6,765 nt of DNA from Dehalococcoidia bacterium UBA1123. Lineage in GTDB: Bacteria > Chloroflexota > Dehalococcoidia > Lucifugimonadales > UBA1123. The notes below the pieces were generated by a model. The model was not told the DNA's origin, did not search any database, and was given only the letters and a program-made list of their open reading frames with translations. The stretch is from the NCBI GenBank assembly GCA_002313895.1, contig DCAW01000111.1:1-6765 (forward strand), in the 5' to 3' direction. Made by a program: the position numbers and the translations under genes. Below, piece after piece: positions 1-5,278 of the stretch; within the stretch, counting starts at the first letter, position 1; each line of letters starts with the position of its first letter.

Positions 1-692
1 GGCACGTTGATGGCTTTGGCAGTTATCATTTCGGCGGTGGCGGCCAACTCGTCTGCCACCGCAATGGTGGTGACGTGTAGAATGCGCCCGTTGGCGTCGT
101 CAGTGCCTCGATAGTCCTTGAGCGGGTCCATGCCCGCGACGCCGATGGCGAAGTTCACATGACCTTCGCGCCAGGCCCTTCCGAAGGTGTCAGAGATTAT
201 GATGGGGGGGGCGACACCGGTAACGGCATTGATTTCGGCGCTAATTCTGCGGGCTGATGCGTCGGGGTCGATGGGCAGCAGGCAAACGACGTCTTCGTCA
301 GGGATGTTTGACTGGTCGATGCCTGCGTTGGCGCAAATGAAGCCGTGCTTCGTCTCTGTTATCAGCACGCCACGGTCCTGATCCATGCGGACTATGCTCT
401 TGCTCTCTCTCAGGACTAGCTCAATTAGGCGCGGGTCGCGATCCGCGTTCTCGGCGTATTCTCTGGCGAACTGTGAAGGGGTCACGGTGTCGAGGGACAC
501 GAGCATGCCTTCGGCTTTCGACACAATTTTCTGAGTGACGACCAGGATGTCGCCTTCGATGAGAGGCGTTCCCTGGTTCTGGGCGGCCTCGGCAATCATC
601 CGGCCGAGGTTGTCGCCATCGTGGATTTCCGGCAATCCGGTTATCCCGACGGCGTTTATGGATGGATACGGGAGTGACTGGGGTTCGGTCAT
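1..692 (-). CDS. cofE: Coenzyme F420-0:L-glutamate ligase (partial, C-terminus off the left edge)
   Basis: CofE adds gamma-linked glutamates to F420-0 in the cytoplasm, using GTP and divalent metal. The minus-strand frame is open from ATG at 692 to the edge, giving 230 complete codons. The family is about 250 residues, so only the last 20-30 residues are missing, unless this is an FbiB-like fusion that continues with a nitroreductase domain. Visible family blocks are VVTQKIVSKAEG (51-62), NAGIDQSN (122-129), PIDPDASA (140-147), SDTFGR (167-172) and FAIGVAG (181-187), in the normal CofE order. The ATG is preceded by a modest purine-rich site (AAGGCGAG, about 4 bases before it). The gene starts 48 bases after the stop of the MEMO-family gene on the same strand, so the two are probably co-transcribed. 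The coding strand contains a run of eight C (204-211). Product assignment is confident from motif order; whether it is stand-alone or fused cannot be seen. Confidence 0.9.
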   Translation of the reverse strand, partial: MTEPQSLPYPSINAVGITGLPEIHDGDNLGRMIAEAAQNQGTPLIEGDILVVTQKIVSKAEGMLVSLDTVTPSQFAREYAENADRDPRLIELVLRESKSIVRMDQDRGVLITETKHGFICANAGIDQSNIPDEDVVCLLPIDPDASARRISAEINAVTGVAPPIIISDTFGRAWREGHVNFAIGVAGMDPLKDYRGTDDANGRILHVTTIAVADELAATAEMITAKAINV

Positions 693-740
693 CGTCTCGC
701 CTTTGTGACGGCTGGCTGTTGTCCGGATGGGGAGTCGCGC

Positions 741-1982
741 CTAGCCATCATACAGCAGGGCGCCTACGATGGACACAGCCGAGGCGTTCTGGTCGTCCGC
801 CGGGCACTGGTCGTATCCGAAGGAATCGCCTTTCGCGCCCTCCAACAATCGGAGCATCAGGTAGGTTGGCGGTAGGCCGCAGATACGGCGGGAATCGGAC
901 TCTTCTCGTGAAATCTCGAAGAATTTCGCCGGGTCGCCATTGAGCATGGCTTCGATGGATTTTTTGTCGTTGACCCTGAGCTTCGCCCGCAAACCGGTGT
1001 CCAGGGGTTGAGCGTCTCCAAATGCTGGACCGACGTGGGCAAGATCGCCAGCTGAAATTACCAGTGTGCGTCGTTGGGCCATGTATTCTCTTAGCAATTC
1101 CAACGTGGCAGTGATGTTCTCGTCGTCGCTCGGGTCTCTTGATCCTGATGTGAAATGGTGAAATGAGCCGCATAGTATGGGGACGACGCTGACTTCCAAA
1201 TCGCGGGTGTAGTGGTGCAGCCACACGGATGCTAACTCTATGGAGTGTTCGTTGGCGTGGTGAATCTCCTCGTCGAACGCCGCTTTCGAGCCGATGGCCG
1301 ACGCAAGCTTGTCAACAATCTCGATGTCTGTGGGCAAGGTTCCATAAGGGGTCGCGTAATTCTGTCTGGTGGGCGTTATCTTTCCGAGACCGCCCATGTG
1401 GTCGGTGCCGAGGATTATGACCAACTCGATATCGCTGAGGTCAGGTTTCGCCGCTTCCCACAAAGCGGCGTAGGTCTTGTGACCTCGATCGTAATCGATG
1501 TGAGGGCAGAGCATGCCCGCCAAATCGCCGCCTGTTGCCTTCGGTTGAGGCGTCGGAACGAGGCTGACGTATTTTGTGATCGTCTCAGCCAACGCTTCCG
1601 GCTGGTCTGGATAGACAGGGCCGGCGTGAGAGGGCGGTCGAAAATCGGCGTTTCGGTAGGCGTCGATTGATCGCTTGGCGGCGGCGATGTATGAGCCGTT
1701 TTCGATCATGAGAGCCTGGTCGAGTTGTGACACGATGGTTCGTAGGTCATCTTCGGTCACGGCGACACCTGCAGCCTGTTGGAGAGCGGAACGAAGCTCC
1801 GATAGGCTGCGTTCTCCGTCCATGAACATCACTAGCGGAGCGATCTGTTGAGGCAGCAAAACCGTCAGGTCGGACATTCCGAGAGGGTCTCTAAGATACA
1901 GGAATCGCTGGCCTTCGTGGTCGACCCAGTTGGGCTCGACGGGTCGAAGCTGGGGTTTGTCGGGGATTATGGGCTGCTGCAT
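741..1982 (-). CDS. amrB: MEMO-family protein (AmmeMemoRadiSam system protein B) with extra N-terminal domain
   Basis: The protein has 413 residues; human MEMO1 has about 300. Residues 118-413 form the MEMO domain: SHAG (118-121), PHIDY (160-164), ILGTDHMGG (190-198), NEHSIEL (244-250), SAGDLAHVG (310-318) and RICGLPPTYLML (366-377). By alignment from memory with MEMO1, metal ligands H49 and H81 correspond to H161 and H195, while C244 corresponds to Ala315. Residues about 12-100 are an added helix-rich domain with a PqqD/RRE or winged-helix-like pattern (HEGQRFLYLRDP, then LLPQQIAPLVMFMDGERSL). Its function is unknown; archaeal and bacterial relatives co-occur with AMMECR1 and radical SAM proteins, none of which is here. 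The start chosen is ATG at 1982, preceded by AGGA at about 13 bases. An upstream in-frame GTG at 2033 would add 17 residues that look uncharacteristic. It is the first gene of a likely operon with cofE. Confidence 0.88.
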   Translation of the reverse strand: MQQPIIPDKPQLRPVEPNWVDHEGQRFLYLRDPLGMSDLTVLLPQQIAPLVMFMDGERSLSELRSALQQAAGVAVTEDDLRTIVSQLDQALMIENGSYIAAAKRSIDAYRNADFRPPSHAGPVYPDQPEALAETITKYVSLVPTPQPKATGGDLAGMLCPHIDYDRGHKTYAALWEAAKPDLSDIELVIILGTDHMGGLGKITPTRQNYATPYGTLPTDIEIVDKLASAIGSKAAFDEEIHHANEHSIELASVWLHHYTRDLEVSVVPILCGSFHHFTSGSRDPSDDENITATLELLREYMAQRRTLVISAGDLAHVGPAFGDAQPLDTGLRAKLRVNDKKSIEAMLNGDPAKFFEISREESDSRRICGLPPTYLMLRLLEGAKGDSFGYDQCPADDQNASAVSIVGALLYDG

Positions 1983-2094
1983 TTGAATTGTTCGGTCCTG
2001 CGGTGGAATTTGACGACCGGTGCATGCTACCACAGACCTCGCAGTTTTACCTTGAAAGTGCGACCGAGACCCGTAAGGCGGCGAGTCAATCCTA

Positions 2095-2103
2095 TGCTAT
2101 AAT
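2095..2103 (+). promoter_or_regulatory. Extended -10 promoter for prs
   Basis: TGC followed by a perfect TATAAT (2098-2103) lies in the divergent gap upstream of prs. No convincing -35 hexamer lies 16-18 bases upstream, which fits an extended -10 promoter. The predicted start of transcription is around 2109-2110, giving a leader of about 120 bases before the prs ATG. A promoter for the opposite-strand MEMO operon must lie in the same gap, but I could not place it with confidence; a weak minus-strand TAAAAC at 2049-2044 has no matching -35. Confidence 0.55.
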
Positions 2104-2184
2104 TCGTGGCGCTTTCGACCTTAGAAGCAAAGCTGAGGGCGACCGCGGGGCCGGCGATTGGCGGCGTGTATGAACAGCGAAAAT

Positions 2185-2211
2185 AGGCGTCTGTGGGCTG
2201 CGACGCTTTTT
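2185..2211 (+). terminator. prs: Terminator-like hairpin in the prs leader (possible attenuator)
   Basis: GCGTC (2187-2191) and GACGC (2202-2206) form a perfect five-pair GC-rich stem around a 10-base loop. The stem can be extended by one G-U and one A-U pair (2185-2186 with 2207-2208). Five T follow directly (2207-2211) and an A-rich stretch precedes it (2179-2185). It sits downstream of the TATAAT promoter and five bases before the GGAGG of prs, so it would interrupt prs transcription rather than end an upstream gene. The stem is short and the loop large, so efficiency is uncertain. Confidence 0.5.
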
Positions 2212-2216
2212 CACAT

Positions 2217-2221
2217 GGAGG
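2217..2221 (+). promoter_or_regulatory. prs: Ribosome binding site of prs
   Basis: GGAGG ends seven bases before ATG at 2229. This decides the prs start: the longer reading from GTG at 2193 adds 12 residues, would begin inside the leader hairpin and has no such site. Confidence 0.8.
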
Positions 2222-2228
2222 CGAACCG

Positions 2229-3179
2229 ATGGCAACAAATCAAGACCTGAAATTATTCGCTGGCAACGCGCATCCAGAACTGTTGAAGGCCATATGCTCG
2301 TACTTGAAAGTGAGTCCGGGCGAGATCGAGGTGTTCAAATTCTCCAATGACAACACCTTCGTGAGGATATTAGAGAACATCCGGGAGCAGGACGTTTTCA
2401 TTGTCCAACCGTTGGGAGCTCCGGTGAACGATAACCTGATGGAACTGCTGATCATGATTGACACCGCCAAGCGGGCGTCAGCAGGCCGGATCACTGCGGT
2501 GATTCCATATTACGCCTATGGCCGTAGTGACAAGAAAGACCAACCCAGGGTTCCCATCACCGCGCGATTGGTGGCGAATCTCATAGAAGTGGCCGGCGCG
2601 AACCGGGTTCTGACGATAGACCTCCACGCTGGGCAGATTCAGGGGTTTTTCAATATTCCTGTGGATGAACTGTCGGCCATTCCGATGTTGGCTCGGTATT
2701 ACATGGAGAAGAATTTTGAAGATGTTGTGGTGACTGCCACAGATATTGGCGACGCCAAGCGGGCCGGTGACACGGCTAAGATTCTGAACGCCGATATCGC
2801 GATTATCGAGAAGCACAGGATCGGCAACAAGGAGATGGTCGAGGCTTCGAACCTGATTGGCGATGTGGAGGGCCGGACCGCAATTATCGTTGATGATGAG
2901 ATGTTGACCGGCGGGACGGTCATCGCGGCGACGGAAGCGCTGATGGAGCACGGGGCGAAGGAGATCTGGTGCGGGGTGACGCATGGCGTCCTATCTGGCA
3001 AAGCGCCAGAGTTGATTGAGAACAGCGCGATCAAGGAGTTCTTGACGACTGACACACTGCCCATCCCTGACACGAAACGGATGTCCAAGACCAAAGTCTT
3101 GTCGGTGGCGTCACTGTTGGGAGAGGCGATCTACCGCATCCACAACGGGCAATCTGTAGGAGCGATGTTTGAGGACTGA
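2229..3179 (+). CDS. prs: Ribose-phosphate pyrophosphokinase (PRPP synthetase), variant active-site motifs
   Basis: This enzyme makes PRPP from ribose 5-phosphate and ATP for purine, pyrimidine, histidine, tryptophan and NAD synthesis. It has 316 residues, the normal family length. Conserved blocks are NDNLMELLIMIDTAKRASA (67-85), RITAVIPYYAYGRSDKK (87-103), VLTIDLHAGQIQGFF (127-141), EKHR (194-197), GDVEGRTAIIVDD (211-223) and THGVLSG (251-257). The PRPP-binding loop is VDDEMLTGGT (221-230), where the usual motif is DDxxDTGGT, so the Asp before TGGT is Leu226. The ATP-site segment usually FSDGE reads FSNDN (38-42), and RQD reads RSD (99-101). The catalytic-loop Lys195 and Arg197 and Mg-site His133 are kept. 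A promoter and hairpin lie upstream; the next gene follows after 115 bases. Identity as a Prs-family protein is secure; unchanged catalytic behaviour is not. Confidence 0.93.
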   Translation: MATNQDLKLFAGNAHPELLKAICSYLKVSPGEIEVFKFSNDNTFVRILENIREQDVFIVQPLGAPVNDNLMELLIMIDTAKRASAGRITAVIPYYAYGRSDKKDQPRVPITARLVANLIEVAGANRVLTIDLHAGQIQGFFNIPVDELSAIPMLARYYMEKNFEDVVVTATDIGDAKRAGDTAKILNADIAIIEKHRIGNKEMVEASNLIGDVEGRTAIIVDDEMLTGGTVIAATEALMEHGAKEIWCGVTHGVLSGKAPELIENSAIKEFLTTDTLPIPDTKRMSKTKVLSVASLLGEAIYRIHNGQSVGAMFED

Positions 3180-3242
3180 AGCTACAGCGTTATTTTGTGA
3201 CCGATGGATGGCAAGCTGACTGGCGACTGAATCGGGACATGC

Positions 3243-3287
3243 GCGGTGGTAAAACCGCCTGTGGATCAATACTTTGATCAGGGAGGC
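3243..3287 (+). other. Tandem small hairpins in front of the 3295 gene
   Basis: The spacer after prs holds GCGGT/ACCGC (3243-3247 with 3254-3258) and GATCAA/TTGATC (3264-3269 with 3274-3279), the second ending just before the GGGAGG ribosome site. An alternative pairing GCCT/AGGC (3257-3260 with 3284-3287) would enclose the second stem, mask the ribosome site and exclude the first stem. There is no T-run, so these are not ordinary terminators. Stems this short can occur by chance. Confidence 0.3.
3281..3286 (+). promoter_or_regulatory. Ribosome binding site of the 3295 gene
   Basis: GGGAGG is followed by eight bases and then TTG at 3295. The spacing favours this TTG over the in-frame GTG at 3304, which would be 17 bases away. 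Confidence 0.7.
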
Positions 3288-3294
3288 ATAGCAG

Positions 3295-4137
3295 TTGGTA
3301 TCGGTGAATTCGAAGTTACTCAGGTTTACGGACAAAGATCTCGATTTCATTGTCTCTCACGCGGCCCGGGGAAGCGCCGAGCCTGAGAGGCTCAAACGGG
3401 CGATTGTCGAGGACGACAAGCTGCGGGCCGCGATGGTGAGTGAAGACAGCCTGTTCGAGCGTGTCATGAATGACGATGAGGTGTTCCTGCGCGTCTCGCC
3501 GACGTTGTATTTTGAGATTCTTCTACGCAAGGCTCACAGCGAGCTAGAGGTGGCGACTTACACACTGGAGAGGTCGGGCCGAGAGAATATCCCAGTTTTT
3601 GACACAGACAAAGTGCTGGAGTTCATGAAAAGGCCGGGGATTGTCGAATATCTGGCGACCATGATGGCCTCGTTCATGAAGATACAAAGCTATGTGGTTC
3701 CCGTGCGGGTCCGCCGAGGCGTCAGGCGCCGGGTGCGATACAACGACATGGATGTCGACAGCCTGATCAAGTTCGCATCTGACGCCGATCCGATGGACCG
3801 GTTCAGATATTACAAGCGGATCGGCGACGTGTGTCTGTTCGTCTCTGGCGTGTTCCCCGGTCACACTCATCGGGATTACCAACAAATGGCTGGCGGCAAG
3901 CCTTCGGCGATGCCCAGGACGTGGCGAATGCGACGCAGCTTCGAGGATTATGAGCGCGAAGGAGCCATGTTCTACCGGCTGGCTCAGGAACATCCGACGG
4001 CCAGAACGGTTGAGTTGGCAGGCGTGTTTGGGGCGCTGAAGGAGAATTTCGCGGCGGCGCGCAAGCCACTAACTTACATGGCGAACCGATTCCTGCATGC
4101 CCAAAAACAACAGTTGTTCGGTTCAAGCCCGGTATGA
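3295..4137 (+). CDS. Protein of unknown function, helical, with a basic patch
   Basis: The protein has 280 residues and I do not recognise its family. The start is TTG, chosen for the well-spaced GGGAGG upstream. It looks soluble: there is no signal peptide and no clear membrane segment. The composition is rich in charged residues and suggests mostly helices. Recognisable stretches are FLRVSPTLYFEILLRKA (64-80), the strongly basic VRVRRGVRRRVRY (137-149), and DRFRYYKRIGDVCLFVSGVF (168-187), followed by GHTHRDY (189-195). The basic patch could bind nucleic acid or a phosphorylated partner, but that is a guess. The gene lies 115 bases after prs on the same strand, so read-through from prs is possible, and it faces the NYN gene with a 51-base convergent gap. 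Full length, uninterrupted frame and sensible amino-acid composition support a real gene. Confidence 0.8.
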   Translation: MVSVNSKLLRFTDKDLDFIVSHAARGSAEPERLKRAIVEDDKLRAAMVSEDSLFERVMNDDEVFLRVSPTLYFEILLRKAHSELEVATYTLERSGRENIPVFDTDKVLEFMKRPGIVEYLATMMASFMKIQSYVVPVRVRRGVRRRVRYNDMDVDSLIKFASDADPMDRFRYYKRIGDVCLFVSGVFPGHTHRDYQQMAGGKPSAMPRTWRMRRSFEDYEREGAMFYRLAQEHPTARTVELAGVFGALKENFAAARKPLTYMANRFLHAQKQQLFGSSPV

Positions 4138-4188
4138 TCTAGGCCTTACCTAACTGAGTGTCCCAACGAAATTTGAGGTCGAAAGTGA

Positions 4189-5094
4189 TTACCCGTGGGT
4201 GAGGGAGCGCTTGGCCTCGTGGGTCATCTCATACTGACGGGGCCTCTGGTTGCCCAATTCTCGGACTCCCCTTCGCTGGAGCAATGGCAGGATGTCACGC
4301 CGGAATAACTGGCCGAACGCCGGGCCGTCTGCCTTCGCGAGCGGATGGGCAGGGAATTTCGTGTGAAGGGTCATCTGACAGTCTGTGCTCTTGAATTTGC
4401 CGACCGGCATTTCCCTGATTAATTGCAGCGCGATCTGCTCGCTCAAATCCGCGCGGCTCATTGGTTCGGGCCGCTCGGCGACTGGCGCAGGCTCATCTTT
4501 TTCGTCTTCCCCGGGTTTCGAACCGTTCTGGTCGCCGGACTGTGGCTCATTTTCGGATTCTGGTTCCTCATTAAGAGGCTTGGAAAGGTCAACTACGTGG
4601 ATGTAGTCGCGGGGGAAGAACTCTTCAAGCAGCATGGATTTGGTGTCCACCCTGTCTGTGAATACCCAAAGGAACGGAACCCTGCCGTTTGAATCAGGAT
4701 CACGCTCCGCTTCTTCACCCAATTTGGCGAACAGCGCGATGAAGTCCGAGTCGTCGCTCACTACGGCGACATGGCTGATGGATTTGTGGAGCAGGTCCGA
4801 CATGGCGTCGACTGCGATGGCCAGGTCAGCAGCGTTTTTGGTCGCAGATAGGCTGTAATGCTGGACGCCGGTCACGGAAACTGTCATTTCGTTGAACTGG
4901 TGGGTGGCCCAAACTCGCCAGAGGTGTTGGTGGTCGGCGCGGACGTAGAGGTTGAGTCTGGTGGGCTTTGGCATGTCGTCGGGCCAGCGCTTCACCAGGG
5001 TGATCAAAACGTCTCGTGAGATCTCCTGGAGGTTTTGGACATCAGCGTAAATTCCAGTGCCTAGTTCGTTGTTTGATTTTTTTGAATTTGTCAT
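4189..5094 (-). CDS. NYN (PIN-like) domain protein, predicted RNase, with acidic linker and C-terminal domain
   Basis: NYN domains (LabA/DUF88, PIN-like fold) are metal-dependent, usually RNA-cleaving nucleases. The protein has 301 residues. The NYN domain spans about 14-170: YADVQN (16-21), KNAADLAIAVDAM (86-98) and SDDSDF (113-118) supply the expected acidic cluster (D18, D90, D96, D115, D117) and Asn21, so the active site looks intact. Residues 172-212 form an acidic Glu/Asp/Pro-rich linker of low complexity. Residues about 213-290 form a separate small domain, possibly winged-helix-like; this is a guess from helix pattern and length. No Shine-Dalgarno sequence precedes the ATG. Instead a promoter is placed six bases upstream, implying leaderless translation, and the first codons are A-rich. 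The gene converges with the 3295 gene and is divergent from the MFS exporter. The target RNA is unknown. Confidence 0.88.
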   Translation of the reverse strand: MTNSKKSNNELGTGIYADVQNLQEISRDVLITLVKRWPDDMPKPTRLNLYVRADHQHLWRVWATHQFNEMTVSVTGVQHYSLSATKNAADLAIAVDAMSDLLHKSISHVAVVSDDSDFIALFAKLGEEAERDPDSNGRVPFLWVFTDRVDTKSMLLEEFFPRDYIHVVDLSKPLNEEPESENEPQSGDQNGSKPGEDEKDEPAPVAERPEPMSRADLSEQIALQLIREMPVGKFKSTDCQMTLHTKFPAHPLAKADGPAFGQLFRRDILPLLQRRGVRELGNQRPRQYEMTHEAKRSLTHG

Positions 5095-5100
5095 ACGGCG

Positions 5101-5129
5101 ATTTTACCAACTGCGACACCACGGCACAA
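5101..5129 (-). promoter_or_regulatory. Sigma70-type promoter of the NYN gene, leaderless placement
   Basis: On the minus strand TTGTGC (5129-5124) is separated by exactly 17 bases from TAAAAT (5106-5101). Six bases follow before ATG at 5094, so the predicted +1 coincides with the A of the start codon. There is no ribosome binding site, which agrees with a leaderless transcript. Confidence 0.6.
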
Positions 5130-5132
5130 GCG

Positions 5133-5145
5133 GCGCATTTTGCGC
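5133..5145. repeat. 13-base palindrome between divergent genes (operator candidate)
   Basis: GCGCA-TTT-TGCGC is a perfect inverted repeat with five-base arms. It lies four bases upstream of the NYN -35 hexamer (about -40 to -52 from the predicted start) and in the shared upstream region of the MFS gene. The position suits a regulator site, but there is a single copy and no adjacent regulator gene. Confidence 0.35.
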
Positions 5146-5278
5146 GTGAGACGGTATTCGAAGCATTTCAGGTGCAATTTGGCGCGAAAATATAGTAATC
5201 TTCAACCTGCATGTTAACGACCGTTTTACAACATCGGCCAAGGCGCTGAGTCAACCTAGAAGAATTCCGAGGGTAAGG

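Noticed and set aside
187..381. Plus-strand 64-codon frame
   Set aside because: It lies wholly opposite cofE, whose frame carries continuous family motifs; no ribosome site.
662..943. Plus-strand 93-codon frame over the cofE/MEMO junction
   Set aside because: Arg/Ser/Gly-rich shadow of the two minus-strand genes with no protein-like pattern.
1245..1670. Plus-strand 141-codon frame
   Set aside because: Antisense shadow of the MEMO domain; the minus-strand frame has the conserved motifs.
1983..2033. Longer MEMO start at GTG 2033
   Set aside because: The added 17 residues look uncharacteristic and no ribosome site supports it; ATG at 1982 is better, although not proven.
2193..2228. Longer prs start at GTG 2193
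   Set aside because: It begins inside the leader hairpin, while ATG 2229 has GGAGG seven bases upstream and gives a normal-length N-terminus.
2478..2984. Minus-strand 168-codon frame
   Set aside because: Antisense to the conserved core of prs; composition typical of a shadow frame.
3544..3993. Minus-strand 149-codon frame opposite the 3295 gene
   Set aside because: His/Arg/Pro-rich shadow; the plus-strand frame is longer and has a strong ribosome site.
4138..4188. Bidirectional terminator in the convergent gap
   Set aside because: No stem of useful length and no T-run was found in these 51 bases.
4423..4692. Plus-strand frame with hydrophobic stretch opposite the NYN linker
   Set aside because: The hydrophobic run arises from the complement of the acidic linker; the NYN frame has intact catalytic motifs.
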